From Nostoc commune NIES-4072 (GTDB taxonomy: Bacteria > Cyanobacteriota > Cyanobacteriia > Cyanobacteriales > Nostocaceae), in NCBI RefSeq assembly GCF_003113895.1, contig NZ_BDUD01000001.1, positions 4,249,513-4,313,512 on the forward strand: DNA of 64,000 nt, written 5' to 3'. The notes beneath the pieces are model-generated. The model searched no databases and was not told the origin of the DNA. It was given only the letters and a program-made list of their open reading frames with translations. Each line of letters begins with the position of its first letter. Positions within the stretch are counted from its first letter, which is position 1. This document shows positions 17,455 to 27,673 of the stretch, piece by piece. The translations under genes were made by a program, and so were the position numbers.

Positions 17455-17583
17455 TCAATACTGCGTAGGTTTTGGCTAAAAAATAAAAATGTGTAGATTG
17501 GGTTGAGGAACGTAGCAAGATCCCGCAGGGTAACCCAACATTTCCAGGGTTTTGTTGGGTTTCACTAAAGTTCAACCCAACCT
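17455..17583. repeat. Composite interspersed repeat, second copy
   Basis: CAATACTGCGTAGGTTTTG and GAGGAACGTAGCAAGATCCC...AACCCAACA...TGTTGGGTT match the 10601-10957 block in the same order, but without its inverted-arm insert. The paired AACCCAACA/TGTTGGGTT can form a stem. Confidence 0.75.
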
Positions 17584-17640
17584 ACAAATCTTCTTAACCG
17601 AGTAGTATTGATATCAGTGTTTACCTATAATATTTAGAAC

Positions 17641-17672
17641 AAAAAAAGTGGCTCTGCAATCAGCAGAACCAC
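17641..17672 (-). terminator. Rho-independent terminator of acsF
   Basis: Read on the minus strand, GTGGTTCTGC/GCAGAGCCAC with a 5-base loop and one G-T wobble is followed by seven T. It starts 27 bp after the acsF stop. Confidence 0.9.
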
Positions 17673-17698
17673 TAAAGCTTTTGCAAACCTGTTCTAAC

Positions 17699-18775
17699 TT
17701 AACGAACTGCCCCTTGAGCAGAAACAGTATCAATCGGTTTCATTAGGTACAAGCGTAATAACTGCCAGCCATTAGAGATGTAAAGCGGCAGTTTTTGGAA
17801 GAATTGCAAGAATTTAGGAGTGCTGGAGTTAGCGATCGCACCCAACTTCTCGTTATTGCTTATACAAGTATCCAACCGTTGATAAAACTCTGGATTTTCT
17901 ACATCTAGCATCAGGGGGAACACTCGACCTGCGTTTTCGTTAGTCTTCTTAATTACATGGATGTCGTATTCTCGCGCATCCAATCCAAGGGTGGCATAAA
18001 AGTCCTTGCGTTGGATGTCATTGAGATACATTGTCGCAAACACCGACAACAGGAAGAACCGACTCCACAGCCTGGCTTTCCAATCATTCAATATTTGCGG
18101 TTGGGATTTCATAATCGCATCAAAGAAATCGCCGTGACGGTTTTCATCCTGACACCAGTTCTCAAAGAACCGGAAGATTGGATAAACCCGGTCTTCGGGA
18201 TGTGCTTCTAAATGGCGATAAATGGTGATATAGCGCCAATAACCAATCTTTTCAGAAAGATAAGTAGCGTAGAAGATGAATTTCGGTTTAAAGAAGGTAT
18301 AACTGCGGCTCTTAGTCAAAAACCCTAAATCTAGGGACAGATTAAAGTCCGACAAAGCTTTGTTCAAAAAGCCAGCGTGACGTGCTTCATCCCGTGACAT
18401 CAGGTTAAAACATTCTGCCAAGACGGGGCTTTTGTCTTTCAAGCGACGACCCAGTTCTTTATACAGCAAAAAGCCGGAAAACTCTGCCGTACAAGAACGT
18501 TCTAGAAACTCAACGAACAATCGGCGAGTTTCCCCGTCAATATGATCCCAGGATTGGTCAAACTCGGCATCCCGAACAAAGTGATGGCGGTTGTAGTCGG
18601 TGCGGAACTCTTCGAGAATGGCTTGTAACTCGTCTTCATTGACGGAAATATCCATCCGCGCCATTTCATCAAAATCGGTAGTATAAAACCGAGGTGTTAA
18701 CAGGGTTTCTTTTGCCGGGACTTTAATCCCTGGCCGGATTTCTTCAAAGCCTGGTTTTTTGAGGGAATCTACCAT
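17699..18775 (-). CDS. acsF: Mg-protoporphyrin IX monomethyl ester oxidative cyclase
   Basis: This 358-residue diiron enzyme (AcsF/ChlE/CHL27) makes the isocyclic E ring of chlorophyll using oxygen. The two diiron ExxH motifs are visible as [10 protein letters not shown] and [10 protein letters not shown], with further Glu ligands in [16 protein letters not shown]. The start at [20 protein letters not shown] matches the family N-terminus. The length is normal. It is monocistronic with its own terminator. Cyanobacteria often have two copies for different oxygen levels, and I cannot tell which one this is. Confidence 0.97.
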   Translation of the reverse strand: MVDSLKKPGFEEIRPGIKVPAKETLLTPRFYTTDFDEMARMDISVNEDELQAILEEFRTDYNRHHFVRDAEFDQSWDHIDGETRRLFVEFLERSCTAEFSGFLLYKELGRRLKDKSPVLAECFNLMSRDEARHAGFLNKALSDFNLSLDLGFLTKSRSYTFFKPKFIFYATYLSEKIGYWRYITIYRHLEAHPEDRVYPIFRFFENWCQDENRHGDFFDAIMKSQPQILNDWKARLWSRFFLLSVFATMYLNDIQRKDFYATLGLDAREYDIHVIKKTNENAGRVFPLMLDVENPEFYQRLDTCISNNEKLGAIANSSTPKFLQFFQKLPLYISNGWQLLRLYLMKPIDTVSAQGAVR

Positions 18776-19143
18776 GTCTTGATTGCTCTTTCGTCTTTAT
18801 TATCTTAAGTAGACCAGAAAGCCAAGGTTAAAGCTCTGGCAAGGCCTGACAGCCCAGAATAATCCAATTGTATAAAGTTCAGTCTACCAAGGTGCGGGTT
18901 AGAAATTTGCAAGCAAAAGATTAAGAGTTGCAACAATCATTCAATGTTTACGGAACCAAGAATCGCGGATTAGTAGTCAAATAAACGTAGTTCAGTGATT
19001 AGCACTGTTTCAAGTAAGTGGAATAGCACGCACCTATTGTAATCTTAAAGCATTGCTATCTCAGTAATTTTCTGTAGTTTTTACTACAATATGGAAAACC
19101 CATCTTAGACAACAAGAGCAAATCCAAAGGGTTGAAAAGCAAG
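18776..19143. other. Divergent gap acsF / TM2 gene
   Basis: No gene is seen. There is no repeat or clear hairpin. It should hold the acsF promoter, which I cannot localise. Confidence 0.4.
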
Positions 19144-19638
19144 ATGAATCTTGAAAACAATCAGCATAAAGACCGACTTCTTGTCTCTTACATCTTGTGT
19201 GCAGTCGGATTTATCGGGGTGGGAGGATTGCACCGTTTCTACAATGGCAAGATCGGGACTGGTTTGTTGTGGCTGTTGACTGGTGGTGTGTTTGGTATAG
19301 GGCAGATCGTGGATTTGTTCTTTATCACCGATATGGTTAACAACTACGAACACAAGTTAAGACTAAAAGCAGGCGTATCTCCCTTCGGTGTGCCGTTGAA
19401 TCAAGCAGTGGTTGCTTCTCAAGTCCACCACCCAACAGGTAACCAACTGATGGTTAAACTGATCGAAGCAGCGGAGAGCAAAGATGGTATTTTAACTGTC
19501 ACTCAAGGCGTAAAGTTCACTGGAGCTAGCTTTGCTGAAGTGGAAGCTACTCTCAATGAGATGTACAAATCAGGTTATGTAAAAATAGATAACGACCCTA
19601 ATACTGGAGCCGTTATCTACCATTTCCACGAACTTTAA
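19144..19638 (+). CDS. TM2-domain membrane protein
   Basis: From the ATG at 19144 this is a 164-residue protein. A TM2 domain (about residues 10-65) shows the expected features: a first helix VSYILCAVGFIGVGGLHRFY, the linker NGKIGTGLLWLLTGG and a second helix GIGQIVDLFFI. A soluble C-terminal domain (about 95-164, MVKLIEAAESKDGILTVTQG) resembles a winged-helix-like sensor fold, which is an inference. Its role is unknown. A TTG four codons upstream is the only other start in frame. Confidence 0.85.
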   Translation: MNLENNQHKDRLLVSYILCAVGFIGVGGLHRFYNGKIGTGLLWLLTGGVFGIGQIVDLFFITDMVNNYEHKLRLKAGVSPFGVPLNQAVVASQVHHPTGNQLMVKLIEAAESKDGILTVTQGVKFTGASFAEVEATLNEMYKSGYVKIDNDPNTGAVIYHFHEL

Positions 19639-19662
19639 ATTGTCATTTGTCCTTTGTTAAAA

Positions 19663-19698
19663 AAAACAATGACTAATGACTAATGACCAATGACTAAT
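19663..19698. repeat. Heptamer repeat (ATGACTA-type)
   Basis: Four to five ATGACTA/ATGACCA units between convergent genes, of the STRR type. Confidence 0.75.
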
Positions 19699-20356
19699 TT
19701 ATACCTAACCACTTTTGACCACCCAAGCGCTGAACTAAGCCATATACCAACAAATCGAGGGTAATTTTGCGCTCATCGATTAAGAATGACTCAAGAGTAC
19801 TAGGTTTTTTGCCTTCATTACAAGAAAATCCCTTTTTGCCTTGAATATCTTCTTCTGGGAAATACAGATTAAACTGACGCAAACCTGTTTCTTTCCAACT
19901 ACCGGTAATTTGCCAGCATTCTTCGGCAGATTCAAAGCCAGTGATTGGCACTTTTTGCTTGGCAAAAGACACCTGTAAATCTTTCACGCCTTGTTGAGCG
20001 ATCGCTTTTTGTAAAGCAGGCAAGTAGTCTTGCTCGATAAACTCTACAAATGGCTTATCTTCAACAGATGGGGCTTTTTCCTTTTTGGCGGCTTTAGCTG
20101 CGGCTGCGGGTTTCTCTCCGGTTGCTGCGGCGGCGGCGGGTTTTTCTCGCTTGGGTGATGCAGCAGCTGGTTTAGCAGCATTAGGGTTATCTTCGGGGTT
20201 TGCAGCTTTAGGATCTGGCGTGTTAGCAGTAGGAAGGTCTGTTGCTTCGGGTGAGTCTGTACTAGGAGCGTGTTCTTGGGCCACACTGGGAGCTTGCTGG
20301 TCAACTGTGCTGGGAGCTACTTCTCCCGCTTGATTGTGATTGGTTGGGTCTGCCAT
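19694..20356 (-). CDS. DUF2996-family protein with Ala/Pro-rich N-terminus
   Basis: This is a 220-residue protein. Residues 1-100 are low-complexity Ala, Pro and Lys with internal repeats (PAAAAATGEKPAAAAKAAKK). Residues 102-220 form the DUF2996 domain found in cyanobacteria and plastids (FVEFIEQDYLPALQKAIAQQ, QITGSWKETGLRQFNLYFPE, then DLLVYGLVQRLGGQKWLG). The function of DUF2996 is not established. The low-complexity part probably acts as a flexible linker. Confidence 0.85.
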   Translation of the reverse strand: MADPTNHNQAGEVAPSTVDQQAPSVAQEHAPSTDSPEATDLPTANTPDPKAANPEDNPNAAKPAAASPKREKPAAAAATGEKPAAAAKAAKKEKAPSVEDKPFVEFIEQDYLPALQKAIAQQGVKDLQVSFAKQKVPITGFESAEECWQITGSWKETGLRQFNLYFPEEDIQGKKGFSCNEGKKPSTLESFLIDERKITLDLLVYGLVQRLGGQKWLGIN

Positions 20357-21633
20357 TGCTCAGGTCAATCCTTTAATCTAGCTTTTGGAGCGATCGCTCA
20401 CCTTGATGTATCGGGTATTTTTATTTTGACATACTAATGCAGCAGGCCAAAAATAACTGTGCAGTCTGGAAAATAAGCCAGGGGCTAACGCTCAGGGTAA
20501 AATAGCTACTGCCGTTAGACTCATCCAGAGCTGCTTCAAGGTAGCTTTGTTCGACTATCTCCCATAGATTAGGATCAGAAGTATCAAGGCGCAAAGGTTT
20601 TTTATAAATAAAACATTATAAAAGTAAATCAGATTGCGTAGCTTGCCGCCGTGGGCATCGCCAGTAAAATGTTAAGCATTAATTTCTGTTAAGTAGGTCG
20701 GGGTAAATAATTATCGTTGGGATAAGGCAGGGGCAGGGGGCAGAGAGAAAGAGAGTTTGAGCCTTGTTTACTTTTCTTTACACAGTTTGGTTTTATTATG
20801 CCAACTTACTTAGCTCCTCAATAACTACGCCAGAGTTCTTGCAGAATTGGTTAAAGGGCAAAGGTAAAGAGATGAGATTTTCTTTTTATCTTTGCCTTTT
20901 AACTTTTTTATTCTTTTTGTTAAACGTACTTTCAAGTGAATAGGGCTAAGACTTACGCACTGTAGAAATTAATCATGGTAACCATTTATCAAAATAGGTT
21001 TTTTCAGGCTTTTATTAGTCATTTATTCATGATAAATACACCCACGCTGTAGGGATAATTAATAAGTTAGCCCTAAGACAGATGTGTTTTTAAAACATCT
21101 ATCTTTGGTAGTTACTGCCAATGTATAAGTCTTAATACCAATAGCGATCGCCTGCGAAAATTAAATCGTTTAATAGCTATTAAAACAGTCTAGTTATGCT
21201 TGCATCAGTAAATAAAATAAATTAGTAACTATTAAATTTAACCGAAATATTATGAAATCTTAACATTCCTCAAATATAGTCTTATTAAGATAATTCCAAA
21301 TACAGTTTTTAACCTTAAATTTTGACTTTTAATCGGCAAATTAAAGGCTCTTTTCTCTTTATTGATTGAGTAAATATTAACTATAACAGTATTGAGTTAA
21401 GTTGTCCTAGCCTGTTTATAGTCAAAGGTTTAGTAGTATTTCAATTTTGCAAGCTTATAGGCTATATAAGCAAGGTAAAACAACGTGGATTAGCTTTAAA
21501 CTCTAGTCTGCAAAGATTAGCTTTGCTGATGTCGTTAAAGACTTTTAGTCAGATAGCAATTTGCACATTTGGAATGCTGCATATTTGGAATGTTCCTAAA
21601 AATTTAACAGGTTTCAATAAGGAGAAAATTCTC
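20357..21633. other. Long intergenic region (about 1.3 kb)
   Basis: I see no gene on either strand. It holds a purine-rich imperfect inverted repeat (GGTTAAAGGGCAAAGGTAAAG at 20848-20868 against TCTTTGCCTTTTAACTT, 20897-20913), a GACTTACGCA segment (20949-20958) like a solo MITE end, and one HIP1 site near 21145. The last 300 bp is very AT-rich and should carry the promoter of the next gene. GGAGAAAATTCTCATGG at the start codon can itself pair (GAGAAAATTCTC). Confidence 0.5.
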
Positions 21634-22614
21634 ATGGCTCTTTACGGCTATACCATTGGAGAAGATCGCGATCAAAACCCTAATAATGGCAAGCAACTTG
21701 ACGTTTACCGCTTTTTGATCCCTTCCGCACCTACAACTTCACCTATTACTCCCACACTAGTAGGTACAGTCAATATTGCAGGTACTGTTACTAACGCAGA
21801 TCTAGAAGGTTTGGCAACTAACCCCGCTACCAATAGGGTAAGTGCGGTTAACGAAGCACGGGCTACTGATCTTCCAAATGATCCAGGTCCTGTTATTGTC
21901 GTTAATAATGTAGATCAGCCTTTTGCTCCAGCCCAGGTTTCACCAACTCGTACACCATCTAACCTAGTGCGTTTTGGATTTGAGTCAGGTGCTGGCTTTA
22001 GTGGTCAACAAAATGCTCTGTACAACATTTCAGGAAATAAAACTGCTAATCTTGGTGGAGAACAAGTAGGAAGCTCACTTTATAAAATTACTACAGCTAA
22101 TCCTGGAACTATTAGCCTTGTAGACGCTTTTGGCGCACCTACTACTGCTGCACAAATACAAGGAACTCAACCTACCAACCCTGGAAAATTTGCCGATGGA
22201 TTAGCTATCGACAATCTCAATCCTGGTAATACTCGTGCTTTTGCTAGTGATTTCCGTACCAGTGATGGAAATGGAAACAATCTTTACAAAGTCGATCTGC
22301 TCACTGGTGAGCTATCTGCGCCGATTGCTCTGAGAAATTCTTCAGGGCAACCTTTGAATGTCAACGCAGATTCTGATTTGTCATTTACTAACAGTGGATC
22401 TCAAAGATTGATCGGTTGGCTGGAAACTGGTGCTGTCTATGAGATCACAGGCTATCAAGATGAACTTACTGCATCAGGTCTAGGTTTAGGTAGTGCCACA
22501 GGTACTAATGGCGCTGGCTTTGCAACTGCCACCTTAATTGGTAACGTTACTTTACCAAATGCTTTGGCATCACAACCCGTTCAGTATGAAGGCTTTGCAA
22601 TTGTGAATGAATAA
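21634..22614 (+). CDS. Hypothetical beta-propeller-like secreted-type protein
   Basis: Starting at the ATG at 21634 with AAGGAG upstream, this is 326 residues, Gly-, Asn- and Thr-rich. Several recurrent blocks suggest a propeller or DUF4394-like fold (LEGLATNPATNRVSAVNE, SLYKITTANPGTISLVDAFG, FADGLAIDNLNPGNTRAFAS, NLYKVDLLTGELSAPI). There is no classical signal peptide on this start. Starting upstream at 21523 would add a partly hydrophobic 37-residue segment, but it has no good ribosome site. The composition suggests an extracellular or sheath protein. Function unknown. Confidence 0.65.
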   Translation: MALYGYTIGEDRDQNPNNGKQLDVYRFLIPSAPTTSPITPTLVGTVNIAGTVTNADLEGLATNPATNRVSAVNEARATDLPNDPGPVIVVNNVDQPFAPAQVSPTRTPSNLVRFGFESGAGFSGQQNALYNISGNKTANLGGEQVGSSLYKITTANPGTISLVDAFGAPTTAAQIQGTQPTNPGKFADGLAIDNLNPGNTRAFASDFRTSDGNGNNLYKVDLLTGELSAPIALRNSSGQPLNVNADSDLSFTNSGSQRLIGWLETGAVYEITGYQDELTASGLGLGSATGTNGAGFATATLIGNVTLPNALASQPVQYEGFAIVNE

Positions 22615-22633
22615 CAGTCGTTAGGATAATCTT

Positions 22634-22673
22634 TCTTCAACTCTTGTAAACCTACTTTTATAAGAGTTGAAGA
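22634..22673. terminator. Bidirectional terminator-like hairpin
   Basis: A 12-bp perfect stem TCTTCAACTCTT/AAGAGTTGAAGA lies between convergent genes. The T run is weak on both strands. Confidence 0.65.
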
Positions 22674-22689
22674 ACGGAGCTAAACGCGA

Positions 22690-24207
22690 TTATGATAGGT
22701 TAACGGAGTTTGTAGTAAGCACTCTAGACCTTAAATAAGGGCTACTACCATTTAAAGTTCTATTTGATGAGCCATTAGAGCCTAAAGTTAAGGTTTCTCT
22801 CAAAATTAATTTATTGTTGTCACTCGATAGACAAATATCTGTTCCTTCAATGACTTTCTTTAACAAATTTTTCAACAACCTATAACCATGTTTTTCTCTT
22901 TCTTGTTCAAAATTTGGGATATTATCTTTCAAGATTGTGTGAATTTTAGGCAGAATAATACCACCTTCTTTAAGCTGACTTAATTGCTCAAAATTATTCT
23001 TTAAATCCTGCAAAACTTTATTAGTTACTACTAAAATATCATCATTTAATGGACTCTCGCTAATTACTTCATTAATTGGAATCTCCTTTCTTTTTGGTTG
23101 GGGAGCAGGTATAGTTATAAAGCAATCACAAACAGACTTGAAAATACGATTAATTTGTACTTCATAAGCACATCCAATTACAGTCTTTCCATATTCATGA
23201 AGCTTTTTAGCTAAAGCGGCAAATGCACCATCACCTGATACAATAACGAAAACTTGCAGCGTAGGACGACTTTGGGCTAATTCCATGATATCAATGGCTA
23301 GTTGCATATCTGCTGCATTCCGTTTGTGACTATAATCAAAAATTTGAATTGCTTCGATGCCAAGTTCTTGAATCTCATTCTTGAGTGGCTTTAATCGAGA
23401 ATCACTCCAGTCAGCATAAGCGCATTGGATAGCTATTTTATTAACTAGGGTAGTGTTTTCCAAATTTGTTTGAATTTCTTTTAGAGAAAAATTTAAGTTA
23501 GGGTTGTTTCTACCCATTGTTAAGTTTTCAATATCATAAAAAATAGCTGTGTTAAACTGCTCAGTTTTAGGCGAAATGTTAATTGTAGTAAACTGCTCTA
23601 CACGACTCTGACGTTGCTTTAACTCTTTAAACTCAGCTATTAAAGATGTTAGATTTATTTTTGATTCAGAATTTCCTTCTTCCTGTTTTAACTGTGTAAT
23701 TGTTGTTTTTAAGTCATTAACTTGCAGCTTTGCTTGTTGCAATTCTTCTTGTAATTGCTCAGTTAATGTATTGATTTGAGTCTGGGTTTGAATAGTCTGC
23801 TCCCGAAGTTCTCCAATGGTTCTGGAGACAATTAGCTGACGTTGCTGATAGGCTGTTATCAAAGCTTGCTGGACGACATCCCATTCTTTTGGGGAAGCTT
23901 CACGGGTACACACTTGCAAAACTGTTTCATAACCTGCGATTGCAATTTCCAAATTACTTGCAAGGTTCCCTTGTTCAAACTCTTGAATAATGGTACTCAG
24001 TTTGATAATGACTCTAGCTAAATTAATAGCAATGGCAGGTTCTTTAGCAAAGCGATCGCTCACCCTTTTTCGCAACTTTAAAGCTAAATCACCATTGAGT
24101 TTATTTAAGTTCTGTTGCAGAATTGGATATACTTCCTGATTTTGATAAGTTGCTTTTAATAATTCGATCAGGAAGTCTTGCTCTTGGTTAGCAGCTTCGT
24201 TTGGCAT
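22690..24207 (-). CDS. NYN-domain (LabA-like PIN) protein with coiled coil and OST-HTH-like tail
   Basis: From the Met at 24207 (AGGG upstream) this is 505 residues. Residues about 1-120 are helical, and about 125-200 form a Gln-, Thr- and Glu-rich coiled coil. Residues about 210-355 form a NYN/LabA domain with the acidic residues of the PIN-like nuclease fold (FYDIENLTMG, KRNAADMQLAIDIMEL, VIVSGDGAFAALAKKL). The C-terminus (about 400-480, ILPKIHTILKDNIPNFEQ to LILRE) resembles an OST-HTH/LOTUS RNA-binding module. LabA relatives act in circadian output in Synechococcus. RNA processing or binding is the family inference, and no target can be named. A Met eight codons earlier is also possible. 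Confidence 0.82.
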   Translation of the reverse strand: MPNEAANQEQDFLIELLKATYQNQEVYPILQQNLNKLNGDLALKLRKRVSDRFAKEPAIAINLARVIIKLSTIIQEFEQGNLASNLEIAIAGYETVLQVCTREASPKEWDVVQQALITAYQQRQLIVSRTIGELREQTIQTQTQINTLTEQLQEELQQAKLQVNDLKTTITQLKQEEGNSESKINLTSLIAEFKELKQRQSRVEQFTTINISPKTEQFNTAIFYDIENLTMGRNNPNLNFSLKEIQTNLENTTLVNKIAIQCAYADWSDSRLKPLKNEIQELGIEAIQIFDYSHKRNAADMQLAIDIMELAQSRPTLQVFVIVSGDGAFAALAKKLHEYGKTVIGCAYEVQINRIFKSVCDCFITIPAPQPKRKEIPINEVISESPLNDDILVVTNKVLQDLKNNFEQLSQLKEGGIILPKIHTILKDNIPNFEQEREKHGYRLLKNLLKKVIEGTDICLSSDNNKLILRETLTLGSNGSSNRTLNGSSPYLRSRVLTTNSVNLS

Positions 24208-24270
24208 AGCTAAATCCCTGACAATATACATTTAAGTTTAGTATTCCCAAGTTTTCATGCTATCTAACAA

Positions 24271-25143
24271 TTAAAGTGGCGTAATCCAATAAGTAATGCC
24301 CTGGACAACTTGTTTCTTAAAACCAAACAGAGGTAAATTATCTTCAGTTAAACCTACATAAGTCCAATGTGGAACATCATTTTGTACAGTTTGAAACCAA
24401 CCATTTTGATTAAGAGCTTTTCTTTGTTCTTTACTACTTACGCGTAAATCAATTGCTAATCCCCAAAGATGCTGTGAAGTTCCAGGAGGTGCAACTAAAC
24501 CGAGAACTTTTGTTTCTTTGCCCTGTTGAACTTTTGCCAAAATTTGATTATTAGCATATTTGTGCCAAAATCTTAAATTCGTATTAAAAGTGCGAGTACA
24601 ATCACCAGAACCATAACCAGATTTTAGTGGTATCTGTTGCTGGATTCGCGCTTTATTTAAAGCATCAGCCGCCGATTTTTGTAAATAGCAATCCCTAGTG
24701 CCATTAACATGAGCCATTATTAAAGTACCTTGAAACTCTTGGGTTTCTTGCTCATTAGCAAAAATATTTTTTTGCGGTAGTTTAATTTCGACATTTTGAT
24801 TTACAAAGACTGCGCCATAAGCTCGCAGCAAAATATATTCATAAGTACCAGGCTGGGGAACTGTGAGTAATTTTCTAGCGATCGCAGATAAGAAACGCTG
24901 TTGAGCATTTAATTTTGGATCGGGAACAAACGGTTCTGATGTCGTCTTTTTAAAGATATCTGTACAAGGTAACGAATCAGTACTCAAGCATCCGTTTGAT
25001 GGTTGAGCGGTTATAGCAACTTTGTGATGGGTAATCTCATTACTAGCTACTATTACAAAAATCATCAAAATAACTATACTGATGAAAGTTGCCTTTTTGA
25101 TATCTCTAGTAATATTTTTTCTCTTCGTAATGGTGAGCTTCAT
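24271..25143 (-). CDS. VanY-type D-alanyl-D-alanine carboxypeptidase (M15)
   Basis: This 290-residue membrane-anchored peptidase has one N-terminal helix (about 18-36, ATFISIVILMIFVIVAS). The M15B zinc site is seen as SQHLWGLAIDLRV (His-x6-Asp) and DVPHWTYVG (last His). An MAHVNGTRDCYLQKSAADAL segment precedes it. It should trim the terminal D-Ala from peptidoglycan stems in the periplasm. Codon use is AT-rich like the following intergenic stretch. It is divergent from mnmG. Confidence 0.85.
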   Translation of the reverse strand: MKLTITKRKNITRDIKKATFISIVILMIFVIVASNEITHHKVAITAQPSNGCLSTDSLPCTDIFKKTTSEPFVPDPKLNAQQRFLSAIARKLLTVPQPGTYEYILLRAYGAVFVNQNVEIKLPQKNIFANEQETQEFQGTLIMAHVNGTRDCYLQKSAADALNKARIQQQIPLKSGYGSGDCTRTFNTNLRFWHKYANNQILAKVQQGKETKVLGLVAPPGTSQHLWGLAIDLRVSSKEQRKALNQNGWFQTVQNDVPHWTYVGLTEDNLPLFGFKKQVVQGITYWITPL

Positions 25144-25517
25144 TTGTAACTAGTTGCTAAATTGATTTAAAAATACAATTAATAAACTTCTGTAAAACAT
25201 TTATTACTAATAAAATAAAAACAAAAATTCTTTATTGAAATGAAACTATAGGTTCACATATCTAATATTTACCAGCAATAAATGACATAAGTGCTAATGG
25301 TTAAATATGTGAACAATACTTGTGATAAACAATCCGGAAAGTTGTCACAAATTTTAAAAACATTATATTTTTGACTTCTTGCTCAAGTAAAAAAAAGAAA
25401 CTTGTCTTTAATTTAGTACTAGTAAATTTGATAACTTTTTTATCAGAAAGTTACATCCCTGAAACCACTGGAACAGTTAAAATTGAAAAGAACTCTCAGC
25501 TTGCTGATCCTGTAAGT
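25144..25517. other. Divergent AT-rich region (VanY / mnmG)
   Basis: No separate gene is seen. The mnmG frame stays open for 49 codons upstream (from a TTG at 25371), but that stretch is Lys- and Ser-rich, lacks a ribosome site and is not part of the MnmG fold. Confidence 0.5.
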
Positions 25518-27440
25518 ATGACCATGCACAATTCCGTTGAATTCCAAGACGCTTTTGATGTCATAGTCGTCGGTGCAGGTCACTCCGGTTGCGAAGCAGC
25601 TCTCGCCTCTGCACGCCTCGGTTGTCGTACCCTGCTATTGACGCTCAACTTGGATAGAATCGCTTGGCAACCTTGTAATCCAGCAGTGGGTGGCCCGGCG
25701 AAATCTCAGTTGACTCATGAGGTAGATGCACTCGGCGGAGAAATTGGTAAAGTAGCAGACCGCACCTACCTACAAAAACGTATCCTCAACTCTTCACGGG
25801 GGCCTGCTGTTTGGGCATTACGCGCTCAGACAGACAAGCGCGAATATGCAGCAGTGATGAAGAATATTGTCGAGAACCAAGAAAACTTGACAATCCGCGA
25901 AAGTATGACAACAGACTTAGTGCTGGGCGCTAACGGTGAAGTTATTGGCGTTGAAACTTATTTTGGTGTCGGGTTCCAGTGTAAAGCAGTCATTTTGACA
26001 ACTGGCACTTTCTTGGGAGGTAAAATTTGGGTTGGTAACAAATCAATGCCAGCCGGACGCGCTGGGGAATTTGCGGCTGAAGGATTGACACAAACCCTAA
26101 ATCGCCTGGGATTTGAAACTGGAAGACTTAAAACAGGAACTCCAGCCCGGGTAGACAAGCGATCGGTAGATTATAGTAAAATGCTCATCCAGCCAGGGGA
26201 TGAAGATATACGCTGGTTTAGCTTTGACCCAGAGGCATGGGTAAAACGGGAACAAATGCCTTGCTACATTACCCGCACAACTGCCGAAACCCATCGCCTA
26301 ATTCAAGAAAATTTGCACCTGTCGCCAGTTTATGGCGGTTGGGTGGAAGCAAAAGGGCCGCGTTATTGTCCCAGTATTGAAGATAAAATTGTCCGCTTTG
26401 CCGATAAGGAAAGCCACCAAATATTTATTGAACCAGAAGGAAGGGATATACCTGAACTTTATATCCAAGGGTTTTCTACAGGGTTGCCAGAAAATTTGCA
26501 ACTGCAAATGTTACGGACTCTCCCAGGTTTGGAAAAATGTGTGATGCTGCGTCCGGCCTATGCTGTGGAATATGACTATTTACCAGCAACTCAGTGTTAC
26601 CCCACACTGATGACTAAGAAGATTGCTGGATTGTTTTGTGCTGGGCAGATTAACGGCACCACAGGTTATGAAGAAGCCGCAGCTCAAGGGCTAGTGGCGG
26701 GAATTAACGCCGCCCGATTTGTTCGCTCTCAGGAAATGATTGTCTTTGCCCGCGAGCAAAGTTACATTGGGACGCTAGTTGATGACTTGTGTACAAAAGA
26801 CCTGCGCGAACCTTACCGGATGCTCACCAGTAGGTCTGAGTACCGATTGATATTGCGTTCTGACAATGCCGACCAACGCTTGACACCCTTGGGACGGGAA
26901 ATTGGTTTAATTGACGATCGCCGTTGGGATTTATTTACCCAAAAGCAAGCAAATATTACCACAGAAAAGCAAAGATTGCAAGCCACACGAGTCAAAGAAC
27001 ATGATGAAATAGGAATAGCGATCGCATCTAATACTCAGCAATTAATTAAAGGTTCAATTACCCTCAACGACTTGCTGCGCCGTCCCGGATTCCATTACGT
27101 TGACCTCGACAGGTTCGCCCTTGGAAACGCCAACCTCAACCGCGCTGAGAAAGAAGGCGCAGAAATTGACATCAAGTATTCTGGCTATCTCGCTAGACAA
27201 CAAAATCAGATTGACCAAATTGCCCGCCAAGCGCACCGCCAGTTACCTGCGGATTTGGATTACAAAACAATTGATACCCTATCCAAAGAAGCACGGGAAA
27301 AGCTAACTCACGTAAAACCACTCACTCTTGGTCAAGCTGCACGTATTGGTGGTGTAAACCCAGCCGATGTTAACGCATTATTATTATATTTAGAATTACG
27401 TAGAACCAAGAGCCAGCCGGAGTTTCCAGCATTAGCTTAA
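25518..27440 (+). CDS. mnmG: tRNA U34 carboxymethylaminomethyl synthesis FAD enzyme MnmG
   Basis: This 640-residue FAD enzyme works with MnmE to install cmnm5 on wobble uridine of several tRNAs. The N-terminal dinucleotide-binding motif [20 protein letters not shown] is followed by the GidA signatures [17 protein letters not shown] and [14 protein letters not shown]. The helical C-terminal domain ends in [21 protein letters not shown] chose the ATG at 25518 because the FAD domain starts 15 residues later and the total matches family length; the next ATG is two codons on. No partner is adjacent, and mnmE is not in the window. Confidence 0.96.
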   Translation: MTMHNSVEFQDAFDVIVVGAGHSGCEAALASARLGCRTLLLTLNLDRIAWQPCNPAVGGPAKSQLTHEVDALGGEIGKVADRTYLQKRILNSSRGPAVWALRAQTDKREYAAVMKNIVENQENLTIRESMTTDLVLGANGEVIGVETYFGVGFQCKAVILTTGTFLGGKIWVGNKSMPAGRAGEFAAEGLTQTLNRLGFETGRLKTGTPARVDKRSVDYSKMLIQPGDEDIRWFSFDPEAWVKREQMPCYITRTTAETHRLIQENLHLSPVYGGWVEAKGPRYCPSIEDKIVRFADKESHQIFIEPEGRDIPELYIQGFSTGLPENLQLQMLRTLPGLEKCVMLRPAYAVEYDYLPATQCYPTLMTKKIAGLFCAGQINGTTGYEEAAAQGLVAGINAARFVRSQEMIVFAREQSYIGTLVDDLCTKDLREPYRMLTSRSEYRLILRSDNADQRLTPLGREIGLIDDRRWDLFTQKQANITTEKQRLQATRVKEHDEIGIAIASNTQQLIKGSITLNDLLRRPGFHYVDLDRFALGNANLNRAEKEGAEIDIKYSGYLARQQNQIDQIARQAHRQLPADLDYKTIDTLSKEAREKLTHVKPLTLGQAARIGGVNPADVNALLLYLELRRTKSQPEFPALA

Positions 27441-27673
27441 CACAAACTTGATAAAGACTGAGTATAGTAGTAGTGAGGGAGATTGGTATGATAGATGACA
27501 TAACTATATAGTAGTGGCATCATCAACCAATCCCCAGATTAAAGTTGACTTTAATACCAACGCTTAACCAACTCGTCTCAATCAGACGGCAGATTGGATA
27601 TTTTATCTGTAATCCTAATTCCCAGGCAGTAGGCGCGGCGTTTCCTCGTCCTAGCAACAAAGATAGAAAGTCT

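Noticed and set aside
25371..25517. N-terminal extension of MnmG
   Set aside because: No ribosome site, TTG start, composition unlike the FAD domain, and it would exceed family length.
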